From NCBI GenBank assembly GCA_022821065.1, contig JAJEEK010000010.1:1-64000 (forward strand): DNA of 64,000 nucleotides, in the 5' to 3' direction. The stretch comes from Candidatus Poribacteria bacterium (GTDB lineage Bacteria > Poribacteria > WGA-4E > WGA-3G). The translations under genes were made by a program, and so were the position numbers. Position 1 is the first letter of the stretch. Each line of letters opens with the position of its first letter. This document shows positions 25,703-34,150 of this stretch, one piece after another. A model generated the notes under the pieces. The model was not told the origin of the DNA. It was given only the letters and a program-made list of their open reading frames with translations, and ran no database searches.

Positions 25703-25736
25703 TCGCGTCAGAGGCGCGTGTGCGGCACTGACGCGA
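25703..25736 (-). terminator. GC-rich hairpin downstream of the PLP-enzyme gene
   Basis: TCGCGTCAG and CTGACGCGA form a perfect 9-bp stem around a 16-base loop, 27 bases past the stop of the 25763 gene on the minus strand. No T-run follows, so it may be a weak terminator or an mRNA-stabilising hairpin. Confidence 0.5.
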
Positions 25737-25762
25737 CCAAGATATTGAGAAGGAGATTAAGC

Positions 25763-26776
25763 CTATAGGCTGGCGACTAATTCTTCTTGGTATGCGAAGA
25801 TAGCAGGGGTGCCGCCTGTATGGAGAAAGATGACAGTGTCGTCGCGTCCGAGTCTACCTTGTTGGATATGGTCAATGAGACACGCCATCGCCTTAGCAGT
25901 GTAGACGGGATCGAGAAAAATCCCTTCTGTCTTAACAACGAGTTTCAGTGCGTCAATACATTCTGGTGTGAGGTAACCGTAAGCCTGCCCGATATAGTCG
26001 TCTGTGTTCCGAATATCTGTATCGGTGACACGAGTCTCTAATTCCAAGAGTTCGGATGCACTATTTGCGGCATTTCGGAGACGATCATGTTTATTCTCCC
26101 AATGAATCGGTGCGATCCCGTAGGGTTTCATTTTCAATCCGAGTGCTTTGGTGCCGAGGACGAGTCCCGCCTGTGTGCCACCCACAGAACAGGTGTAAAT
26201 CCAGTCGGCATCAATTCCTAATTGTTGTTGCTGTTCTGCAATTTCAGTGATACACCACGTGAAAGCAACGGCGGCGAGGGCAGTTGAGCGGGGCGATGCC
26301 ACGACATACGGTTTTAGTCCTTGTGCTTTCAGGTTTTCTGCCAGTTCATATTTCACGACATCTAATTCGGGACCGAACGGCACATCAACAATTTCGACAT
26401 CCGCGCCTGCTAAATTGTCTAACAAAAGGTTTCCTTGGAGAATACTTTTGTGGTCCCGGGCGAGTCGAAGGTAGCACTTCAACCCAAGTTTACCACAAGC
26501 GGCAGAAGCTTGTCTACAGTGATTCGATTGCGAAGCTGCGCCGTGTATAATCGTATCTGCGCCTTCTGCAACAGCGTCCCCGATTGTGAAAGTAAGTTGT
26601 CGGACTTTGTTGCCCCCGAATGCCAAACCTGAGCAATCTTCACGTTTGATGAAGATGCGGGGGCCGCCGAGTGCCTCAGAGAGACGAGGACACGCCTCCA
26701 AAGGGGTCGGAAAATGTCCGAGGTTCACTTGCGGCAACTGCGCAACTTTCTGAATCAAGTGTTCGATCGTTTCCAT
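25763..26776 (-). CDS. D-cysteine desulfhydrase / ACC-deaminase-family PLP enzyme
   Basis: A 337-residue fold-type II PLP enzyme. IFIKREDCSGLAFGGNK57VRQL holds the PLP lysine, ASQSNHCRQASAACGKLGL contacts the cofactor phosphate, and SVGGTQAGLVLGTKALG is the glycine-rich phosphate loop. The family includes D-cysteine desulfhydrase (giving pyruvate, sulfide and ammonia), L-cysteate sulfo-lyase and 1-aminocyclopropane-1-carboxylate deaminase; these cannot be separated by eye. Start ATG 26776 follows the stop of the upstream gene by five bases, so both form an operon. Confidence 0.88.
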   Translation of the reverse strand: METIEHLIQKVAQLPQVNLGHFPTPLEACPRLSEALGGPRIFIKREDCSGLAFGGNKVRQLTFTIGDAVAEGADTIIHGAASQSNHCRQASAACGKLGLKCYLRLARDHKSILQGNLLLDNLAGADVEIVDVPFGPELDVVKYELAENLKAQGLKPYVVASPRSTALAAVAFTWCITEIAEQQQQLGIDADWIYTCSVGGTQAGLVLGTKALGLKMKPYGIAPIHWENKHDRLRNAANSASELLELETRVTDTDIRNTDDYIGQAYGYLTPECIDALKLVVKTEGIFLDPVYTAKAMACLIDHIQQGRLGRDDTVIFLHTGGTPAIFAYQEELVASL

Positions 26777-26781
26777 TCCTG

Positions 26782-28569
26782 TTACTCCGCTTCAATAACG
26801 ACAGCCATCTGACTAACCCGTTTTCCATCCTGAGACTGTAACCCCGGGGAGACAACTTCAACGATTGTACCCGGTTCAAATTCACAGGCAAGCGCACCCT
26901 TGACCCTATGATGATTCTCCGAAACTCGGGTTACGCCGACTTCAATTGGGATGACCTCAGAATCGACGAGATCTAAAAACCATTCGAGGCGTTCTGGTAA
27001 TTCATTCCCTTTTATGTTCTTCGTAACTTCAACGAATAGGAAATCTCGGATAAACTCGATGAGGAACTTCTTGAAAATGATTACCTCAATCTTAGAAGCG
27101 TGTTTCCTCTCTTGTTCGATCAACTTACTGGCAAAGCGTTGAAGGTATGCGTCACACTCACTCTGAATTTTCTCTATGTCGCGTTCATTCTCGGCGAACA
27201 GATCGGGGAACAACGTTGGGGATGGGGTAGATATACCACGCGTCTGCTTGAGTGTCTGTCTGAGACGTACAGCGACTTCATCAAGTGTCTGCGCGAGCTG
27301 TTCTGTTTCAGGCGTAGTCCGTCCGACCTCTTTCTGCCATGCGATCACCTCGTTCACCATAAGGTTCAGAAGTAGGATTGCGGTTTCTTCTTCGCAGAGC
27401 GTTTCGGGGTACCAAGTAGAGAGATTGAGTCCATATCCCTCATTATAATCCCGCTCCAACTTAGCGAGTTGGTCTTGGAATTCATTCTGAATGGTTTCGC
27501 CTTTCTCTTGATAGTAAACTTTGCCGCGTCTGCCACCGGGGGTGAGTCCTAAGGCTTGGGCGAACTGTCCAAAGACACCTTTTTCTTTCCGTTTTGACGA
27601 GAACTTACTGAATTGGGTATTGCCAGTGTTAAGTTTCGCGACTTCTGCCCTCCGTTGTTCTGTAAGTACGCTCGGTGGAAGTGCTGGCACTTCAATTTTA
27701 AATTCCACGTTAGCATCCACAGCGTGCAGTACAGATTTAGTAGGTAAGGACACAGGTCGTTCTTCGGGTTGTTGTTTAACATCCGGAGACTTCGCCTCTT
27801 CTACTATCCGTTCTATATCTTCTATCGTCTGAGGCATCGTTTCCTCTTCGGAAGTCAGATGCTCATCTTCATCGAGATTCGCTACGACAGTTTCTGGAAT
27901 CTCCGCATCCGGCAGACCCATCTTTGGTTCTTCTGCCTGTTGCATCGTTTCGATTTCCGGCGCAGTAGATAGGCTTTCGTCGCTCGATGTTTCTAAAGAT
28001 GTCGAAACTGGATTCAGGGGTTCCGTTGTTCCAGGATACACAACTGCTTTCTCGATATCCTGCGTCGCCTCGACCTCCGATATGGAAGGTTCGTCGGTGT
28101 TGCTGTGTACACTTAAAGGTGGTACAGTGTCTTTAGTCGTCGTATCCTCTGAAGGTTTCGATACAGGAGCAGGCCCGTCGACTGCTTCTGGCGTTTGGAG
28201 TTCAGGTTTGGATGTGCCGAGTTCAGCGGTACCTTCCGGCGCAGTTTCCGCTGGCTGCTCAGCTTTGAGTGTGTGCAATTCATCCAATATTTTTGCCACG
28301 CGCGCGTAAACGGGTTTGGCATTATCAACAAAAAAGGTTAAACGATATGCGTCAAGTATCTCTGTCGGAAGACGGCGTGAAATGGGCGCGTCGGTTAGTT
28401 CAAACCGCGCCCAATTGGCGAGTCCGCTCACCGAAAGTTTCTGATACATCACGCGTACTCGCCTCTGGGCATCGGTCAAATTCCGTACACTCATAATGAT
28501 ACAATCACCATCGATGCTAAATACTATCTCAAGGTCCCGGAAACGCCCTGTTACGCTGTTCCTAGCCAT
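26782..28569 (-). CDS. Large hydrophilic protein with a GrpE-like C-terminal region
   Basis: A 595-residue protein in three parts. Residues 1-105 form a compact domain of unknown type (FRDLEIVFSIDGDCIIMSVRNL ...). Residues about 106-290 are a Glu/Pro/Thr-rich linker, probably disordered. Residues about 395-595 contain a long helical stretch (IQSECDAYLQRFASKLIEQERKHASKIEVII ... EWFLDLVDSEVIPIEVG) ending in HHRVKGALACEFEPGTIVEVVSPGL ... QMAVVIEAE, which resembles the helix plus beta-wing of GrpE nucleotide-exchange factors. A co-chaperone for a DnaK-type partner is suggested but unproven. No dnaK is in the window; a DnaJ-domain gene lies at 43436. Confidence 0.65.
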   Translation of the reverse strand: MARNSVTGRFRDLEIVFSIDGDCIIMSVRNLTDAQRRVRVMYQKLSVSGLANWARFELTDAPISRRLPTEILDAYRLTFFVDNAKPVYARVAKILDELHTLKAEQPAETAPEGTAELGTSKPELQTPEAVDGPAPVSKPSEDTTTKDTVPPLSVHSNTDEPSISEVEATQDIEKAVVYPGTTEPLNPVSTSLETSSDESLSTAPEIETMQQAEEPKMGLPDAEIPETVVANLDEDEHLTSEEETMPQTIEDIERIVEEAKSPDVKQQPEERPVSLPTKSVLHAVDANVEFKIEVPALPPSVLTEQRRAEVAKLNTGNTQFSKFSSKRKEKGVFGQFAQALGLTPGGRRGKVYYQEKGETIQNEFQDQLAKLERDYNEGYGLNLSTWYPETLCEEETAILLLNLMVNEVIAWQKEVGRTTPETEQLAQTLDEVAVRLRQTLKQTRGISTPSPTLFPDLFAENERDIEKIQSECDAYLQRFASKLIEQERKHASKIEVIIFKKFLIEFIRDFLFVEVTKNIKGNELPERLEWFLDLVDSEVIPIEVGVTRVSENHHRVKGALACEFEPGTIVEVVSPGLQSQDGKRVSQMAVVIEAE

Positions 28570-28732
28570 GTTACTTTACTCCTTGAAAATCTCTCTGTGA
28601 GACATAATTAAGAACCAAAACAGGTTAGTCAAACTGTGTCGAATTAATACAATTTAACGTCCTTGTGTCAATTTGCGTTACAAAGTTTTTGTAATTCGGC
28701 TGCGTCCAATATCAGACGTATGGATTTCGCTT

Positions 28733-28812
28733 CTTTGTGCTACCAGAACACTATGTTTACCGAAAACTTTCATCTAATAGAACCACCTACTTTCAAAAAT
28801 TGCATAAGTCCT
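28733..28812. repeat. Degenerate copy of the GGACTTACGC MITE-like element
   Basis: TTTGTGCTACCAGAACACTATGTTTACCGAAAACTTTCATCTAATAGAACC-like sequence followed by GCATAAGTCCT at 28802-28812 matches the right two-thirds of the elements at 43310 and 57867. The left end is not recognisable. It occupies the gap between the metallopeptidase stop and the GrpE-like gene. Confidence 0.7.
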
Positions 28813-28824
28813 GAAACTAAGAGA

Positions 28825-31800
28825 TCACCGTCGGATCAGCATCTTTCGGGTTGCATGGAAATCTCCAGCTTGAATGGAATAAAAATAGATCCCACTTGCG
28901 ACAGGTTCGCCAGCAGCGTTTCGTCCATCCCAATAAACCGTGTGCGACCCCGCCTTTTGGTATCCGAGCAGTTTGGAATAGATGCTCCTTCCTCGTGCAT
29001 CGTAAATACGGAGGGATACATCCACATTTGAGGCGAGCTGATACGGAATCCACGTTTCCGGATTAAACGGGTTCGGATAATTTTGATTCAAACGGTTGAC
29101 AGGCGTAGAATTCATCACATTAGGAGTCCAGTCAGACGATGCTCGTTCTTCGACTGCCAGAGAGATACCTTCCGGATGCACGCGAAGGATACGGAGTTGA
29201 TACAAATCTGCGATATAGAGCGCGGTGTCTGTTAACCTCAATTCCGATGGAAACCAGAGTTCGCTATTTTTGTAGACAAGCGACGAAGTCATTTCAAGGG
29301 TCCGCGTATCAATCATCTGTACACCTCTGCTATCAAGTAGATAGAGATAGTTTCCACCGACCTGGGCATCAATAGGAAGGACATCGTTCTCATAAGTGCC
29401 CTGCAATCTCGGTTCGTGCGGTTCAGACATATCAAGTACGGTAACACCAACGCCGCTGTCCAATAGGTACACGCGATCTTCCGCAAACGTGACACCCGTC
29501 GCGTTTCCTTGTGTCGTGTACCTTCCGATAGGGCGTGGCACAGCAGGCTCCGCTATGTCAAAGACGTGCAACCCACCCTCAAGTGCTGCGAGGTATGCGG
29601 ACGATGCCGCCGCGTCAACCACAACACGGTAAGCACTTCCCGGTACATCACGTTCAGAAACGATGCCGCTCTGTTGCGGGGCTCGGCTATCAACAACAAT
29701 TAGCGATTCGGCACAAAGATAGGTGTAACCGTCATGCAACGCAATATCAGAAACGGGGGCAGAGGTCGGTATATGTGCCACAATCGCATTCGTCTTAAGA
29801 TGAACAATGAACATCCCCGTATCGGCGGCAACAAAGCCGTACCCGTTCTGGACACGGACTTTGGTACAATTTGCTGACCCGAACGGCTCCTCAAAAGTCT
29901 CGGACTCCGTAGGAAGTAATAGATTTTGTGTCAAGGCTCCTTGATAAGGCGTTGTAAATTCGAGGCTGCGCAACCCACCGACACCGTTCGCGACGTAGAC
30001 AGTCCGTTCGCCTGCTGCTGTCTCTACAACATCAATGCCGTAAGCAGTACCGTCAAAGGCGTAGTGATTTAACCACTTCGGCGATTCAGGTTTGCTAACA
30101 TCAATCGTCTGGATACCGCCTTTTCCATCCGCAACGTAAGCCAACGTACCCCAAACGACGACATCGGTTGCGTTCCCGAACGTCGGTTGTGCAGAAATTC
30201 GTTGCGGTTGCTGCGGGTTACGGACATCAATAATATGGAGTCCTGCCTGTTGATCTGTGAGATAGACGGTATTGTTGCGAGATTGAATGCTGGTTGCGAA
30301 TCCCGGTGTATTTAATCGGAGACCCACTTCAGGGTTTTCGGCATCCGTAACATCAACTAAAGTGAGGTTGCCTGAAGCGACGAGTACATAAACAGCATCT
30401 GCTGTCTCCACGACTTCATAGGCGTTAGCGAGGATTGGAACAGCACTTTGGAAAACTAAATCGCCGAATGGACTCTGTTCAAGAATATATAACCCGTGTC
30501 TGTCGTCACTCACGTAGACGGTTTTGTCTCGGATAAGGACATTCAGCGGTGTGCCTGCAGTGCGGAAGAAGCGTCTGGGGTGAGGCGTTTGGGAGTTACG
30601 GACATCGTGTTGATTGTAGATGAGCAGCCCGCGCACTGTACCGAGGACATACAAATTGTCGCCATCCGTTTGAACTCGGCGCGCGTCCGTGAACCCACCG
30701 AGGGTTTTGATAACTTTTGGAGCCGTTCGGACCGAGACATCTATAACATGTACACCCGCGCTACCGTCAGCAATGTATGCCGTATCGCCATCAACGGCTA
30801 TAGAGCGTGCTTCACCGGGTGTGGCAATTTCACCGATACGGACAGGCTGCGTCGGGTCGATCAGTGAGAAGATCTCCATGCCCCAAGTACTCGCCGCATA
30901 AAGGTAAGGCACATCTTTTTCACTAATTGCAAGATCGGTATAGTCGCTTGCCAGATGGATTTGTGTCATCCGTTCAAGCTGCGTTTTTGACCTGAGACCG
31001 GTACGGAGCAGGCTGGGTTGGGTCCGGTTGTCAAGGGCAGCCGTTATGGAATCCGGTACTGTATCCCATCTCCGTTCACGTGGTCTACCTATCACAAAAT
31101 CGTCGTCGGTGTTCGCAGCGGTATAACTGAATATCTGGGGTGTGTCCGTTGTCACCAGCAGTATCATTTCATCATTCCGTTGGAGTCCCTCGCGCCGAAT
31201 GTGTCCCCTATTTTCGGTGTCAAATGGAACAGGTGTAACGACGGATCGTCCATTCGATGGAAGATAGAGTGTTGTGGCGTAGAGGTTTCCAAAACCTGTG
31301 CCGGTTATTGATATATCAAGCGTTTGCGGTAAATTCTCGAAGTGAACATAGTATGCACCCCACTGGTCAATAGCGACACCGTTCGCCGCGTTCGGATAGT
31401 TGAAGACCCGCGGCACGGAAGCAGTTACCCTTCGGTTCCGCAAGTCGGCATAACCGAGCTTTCTATTTTCTGCTTGTGTATTCTGCCAATTCGCGAGTCC
31501 CCAATCCAAGAAGACATCCGGAAATCGTTCGCTTCTACCACTACCTGCCAAAGCAGTGTCAATTGCCGCCTCACCGAGGGTATCGGTCCCGACGATACCA
31601 CGGATGAGTTCGCGTCCACCATACTGCTCGTAAAGATAGAGCATAAGCATAAAAGCCCCGCCGTAATAGACATCCCATGTATTCGCGTATGCAAGCGAGA
31701 CACTCGGATCCGTAAGATAGCCGTCAACAAAAATGTTGTGTACTGTGCCGTAAACTGCCCATTCCACAAAGGATGCCGTGCCTTCTTCTAACCACCGCTG

Positions 31801-32439
31801 GTCAGTTGTCCCACCGTTTTGGAACCAGTTGACGAGATGTGCGAATTCGTGTGCAAGACTGCTATAAAAGGTGTGTCGGGGACGCTCCCTGAACTGGAAG
31901 ATGTCCATATAGAGCATCTCACGACGGTTGCTGTTCGGCATCGTAGGTAATTGATCAGCAGGTGCGAAGTAGCCGCCGTAATCGAGTCCCGATTCATTCA
32001 TACCGACATCGTGCATCAATAATGTGATGCGGTTATCTCTATCAAGTCCGGGTTTCCATTCAGTTCCCATCCAGCGTCGAACGTTTGGATAGATGCGTGT
32101 GTCAAATTCCCGTGCGATTGCGATTGCCTCAGCCTCGGTGAGCATACCGCGCACCGAATCCTCAATGTAGACGTAGAGGTGTTCACTTTTAGCAATACAG
32201 GTGGCTGTTACCTCCGCATCTGGAATGTGAATAAAAAAACGATCTGTTTGTCCTATTTGAACGTGTGCGGCAGGTGCAGCGGCGACTTCTTCGGGTGGGT
32301 GTTGTGCAAGGTGTTCTTGATGCAGGAGCGGTGTCCCACACAGCCACGTCTCTCCAAGAACAGGTGGTGCCTCCTGCGCAGCGAACACAAAACTGGACAC
32401 AATAGAAAAGATAAGACTGACTGATACCAAAAATCGCAT
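28825..32439 (-). CDS. Secreted zinc metallopeptidase with LVIVD-like repeats and a sorting tail
   Basis: A 1204-residue multidomain protein. It has a signal peptide (residues 1-20), a gluzincin-like peptidase domain (about 65-330) with H197-E-F-A-H201 and a downstream glutamate in RWLEEGTASFVEW, then about ten repeats of 45-50 residues (about 500-1095) of the type ITVLDMSEPHEPRLQGTY or LTLVDVTDAENPEVGLRL, typical of LVIVD repeats that build a beta-propeller. The end, QNYPNPFNPETWIPYQL ... VYWDGRNAAGEPVASGIYFY ... RKMLIRR, is the FlgD-like sorting domain. It is likely displayed or released on the cell surface, degrading protein. Length and architecture are coherent; no break is seen. Confidence 0.88.
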   Translation of the reverse strand: MRFLVSVSLIFSIVSSFVFAAQEAPPVLGETWLCGTPLLHQEHLAQHPPEEVAAAPAAHVQIGQTDRFFIHIPDAEVTATCIAKSEHLYVYIEDSVRGMLTEAEAIAIAREFDTRIYPNVRRWMGTEWKPGLDRDNRITLLMHDVGMNESGLDYGGYFAPADQLPTMPNSNRREMLYMDIFQFRERPRHTFYSSLAHEFAHLVNWFQNGGTTDQRWLEEGTASFVEWAVYGTVHNIFVDGYLTDPSVSLAYANTWDVYYGGAFMLMLYLYEQYGGRELIRGIVGTDTLGEAAIDTALAGSGRSERFPDVFLDWGLANWQNTQAENRKLGYADLRNRRVTASVPRVFNYPNAANGVAIDQWGAYYVHFENLPQTLDISITGTGFGNLYATTLYLPSNGRSVVTPVPFDTENRGHIRREGLQRNDEMILLVTTDTPQIFSYTAANTDDDFVIGRPRERRWDTVPDSITAALDNRTQPSLLRTGLRSKTQLERMTQIHLASDYTDLAISEKDVPYLYAASTWGMEIFSLIDPTQPVRIGEIATPGEARSIAVDGDTAYIADGSAGVHVIDVSVRTAPKVIKTLGGFTDARRVQTDGDNLYVLGTVRGLLIYNQHDVRNSQTPHPRRFFRTAGTPLNVLIRDKTVYVSDDRHGLYILEQSPFGDLVFQSAVPILANAYEVVETADAVYVLVASGNLTLVDVTDAENPEVGLRLNTPGFATSIQSRNNTVYLTDQQAGLHIIDVRNPQQPQRISAQPTFGNATDVVVWGTLAYVADGKGGIQTIDVSKPESPKWLNHYAFDGTAYGIDVVETAAGERTVYVANGVGGLRSLEFTTPYQGALTQNLLLPTESETFEEPFGSANCTKVRVQNGYGFVAADTGMFIVHLKTNAIVAHIPTSAPVSDIALHDGYTYLCAESLIVVDSRAPQQSGIVSERDVPGSAYRVVVDAAASSAYLAALEGGLHVFDIAEPAVPRPIGRYTTQGNATGVTFAEDRVYLLDSGVGVTVLDMSEPHEPRLQGTYENDVLPIDAQVGGNYLYLLDSRGVQMIDTRTLEMTSSLVYKNSELWFPSELRLTDTALYIADLYQLRILRVHPEGISLAVEERASSDWTPNVMNSTPVNRLNQNYPNPFNPETWIPYQLASNVDVSLRIYDARGRSIYSKLLGYQKAGSHTVYWDGRNAAGEPVASGIYFYSIQAGDFHATRKMLIRR

Positions 32440-32565
32440 GGGATCTACTCGTTCTCCGGTGGATACCGGTTATACAACGTTCAGGTCTGATAAAGCTTAA
32501 TATCTATTTTACAATGATCGCATCGCAAATTCAACTAAATCGTCCTGGGGACACACACTTTTTTC

Positions 32566-32594
32566 TTGACAGAATTCGCAATAAGTGATACTAT
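32566..32594 (+). promoter_or_regulatory. Sigma70-type promoter upstream of the deformylase gene
   Basis: TTGACA 32566-32571, 17-bp spacer, TACTAT 32589-32594. It lies about 43 bp before the start of the peptide deformylase gene and would drive the def-larE-glcF-dcd series. Confidence 0.75.
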
Positions 32595-32636
32595 ATTAAA
32601 GGTTATTTTATCAAAAATGGGAGACGTGTCTGATAG

Positions 32637-33236
32637 ATGCCAAAACGAAGAAGAAAGCACCAGAGTACATCTACCTCGGACGTGGTGGGAGAAGATGATG
32701 TCTTACTGCGTGCAACAGCACCCTTGCAGCTTTGCTATTATGGTAACCCGGTCCTCCGTAAAAGGGCGAAACCGGTGGCAGAAATTACAGAGGCGGAACG
32801 TCAACTCGCTGACCAGATGCTGGAAACGCTGTACGCTACTGGTAACGGTATCGGCCTCGCTGCAACGCAGGTCGGTATTTTGAAACGACTCATCATTATT
32901 GACATAGGTGAAGATGACGACGAAACTTACGAACCGCTTGTCCTCTTTAACCCAGAAATTTTGAATGTTGAAGGAGAGGTTGTCGTTGAGGAAGCATGCC
33001 TCAGCATCCCAAGTGTGACAGCAGAAGTGAGACGTCCGGAGAAGGTTGTTGTTGATGGAATTGATATTCAAGGCGAACCTGTCCGGATTGAAGCCGACGG
33101 TTTGCTGGCACGTGTACTCCAACACGAAATAGATCATCTCAACGGTGTTCTTTTTATCGACCGAATCAGTGGGTTAAAACGTCAGTTGTTGAAAGACGAA
33201 TTGTTATGGATACAACAGGCTGAACGGCCTTCTTAA
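32637..33236 (+). CDS. def: Peptide deformylase
   Basis: A 199-residue deformylase with all three active-site motifs: GNGIGLAATQVG (G-x-G-x-A-A-x-Q), EEACLSIP (E-x-C-L-S) and QHEIDHLNG (H-E-x-x-H). It removes the formyl group from nascent N-termini using a metal. The start is uncertain: ATG 32637 gives about 28 extra, mostly basic and polar residues (MPKRRRKHQ...) before the usual beginning (LQLCYYGNPVLRKRAKPV). In-frame GTG codons further in are alternatives. It heads a run of plus-strand genes and has a good promoter. Confidence 0.93.
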   Translation: MPKRRRKHQSTSTSDVVGEDDVLLRATAPLQLCYYGNPVLRKRAKPVAEITEAERQLADQMLETLYATGNGIGLAATQVGILKRLIIIDIGEDDDETYEPLVLFNPEILNVEGEVVVEEACLSIPSVTAEVRRPEKVVVDGIDIQGEPVRIEADGLLARVLQHEIDHLNGVLFIDRISGLKRQLLKDELLWIQQAERPS

Positions 33237-33310
33237 GATCCGAACCCTGTGCGTTATATATGGAGGCTTTTTCGGCGTAACTTGTCCGCCGAAACTTGCT
33301 ATTCAGAAGT

Positions 33311-34144
33311 ATGTTAAAACAGAAACTTGCGCCGCCCCTACAGACGAAACTTGACCAACTTTATGAATGCCTGCGCGCCTATCAGAAGGTTATCGTCGCT
33401 TTTTCAGGGGGTGTCGATAGTACATTTCTCGCAGAGGCGGCACAACACGCCCTTGATGATAACGCTCTCGCTGTCACTGCTATCTCTGATTCGTATCCGA
33501 TCCGGGAAATGCGAGCCGCGCAGGATATCGCCAAACAGATCGGCATCCGATTCGAGACCGTCCACACCCAAGAATTAGATTTGGAAGGGTACGCAAGCAA
33601 TCCGACCAATCGGTGCTATTTCTGTAAAACGGAGTTGTTCGATAAACTGCGTCCGATCGCTGAAAAATATGACGTAGGGACGATTGTCTACGGCGCGATT
33701 CCAGACGATGTCGGCGACCACCGTCCCGGCATGGATGCCGCAAAACGGATGGGTATCCAAGCCCCTCTGATTGACGTCAACTTGACGAAGGCAGAAATCC
33801 GCGAGATTTCAAAGGCGTGGGACCTTCCCACATGGGATAAACCCGCATTCGCTTGCCTCTCTTCACGGTTCCCTTACGGTATGCGTATCACGCGTGAGTT
33901 GCTACGACAAGTGGATGCCGCCGAGCAATTTCTCTACGATTTAGGGATTCGTCAATTCCGTGTCCGACACCACGGCGAACTTGCACGAATTGAACTCGAA
34001 GCGCAGGAGATTTCGAGACTGCTTTCAAAAACCGCTCGGAAAGACATCAGCACGTACTTCAAAACACTCGGATACGCGCACGTCACACTCGACTTACAGG
34101 GGTATCGTTCTGGGAGTCTAAATGAGGGCGTTAAAATCTCTTAA
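33311..34144 (+). CDS. larE: ATP-dependent sacrificial sulfur transferase LarE
   Basis: A 277-residue PP-loop protein starting at ATG 33311 (an in-frame TTG at 33296 is less likely). The PP-loop is VIVAFSGGVDSTFLAEAA; CYFCK and WDKPAFACLSSRFPYG hold the conserved cysteines, the latter being the one LarE of Lactobacillus gives up to make the nickel-pincer cofactor. LarE converts the P2CMN precursor by adding sulfur. LarB and LarC, its usual partners, are not in this window. It stands six bases before the GlcF-like gene, so it may serve a lactate- or hydroxy-acid-handling function. Confidence 0.92.
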   Translation: MLKQKLAPPLQTKLDQLYECLRAYQKVIVAFSGGVDSTFLAEAAQHALDDNALAVTAISDSYPIREMRAAQDIAKQIGIRFETVHTQELDLEGYASNPTNRCYFCKTELFDKLRPIAEKYDVGTIVYGAIPDDVGDHRPGMDAAKRMGIQAPLIDVNLTKAEIREISKAWDLPTWDKPAFACLSSRFPYGMRITRELLRQVDAAEQFLYDLGIRQFRVRHHGELARIELEAQEISRLLSKTARKDISTYFKTLGYAHVTLDLQGYRSGSLNEGVKIS

Positions 34145-34150
34145 CAGTTT

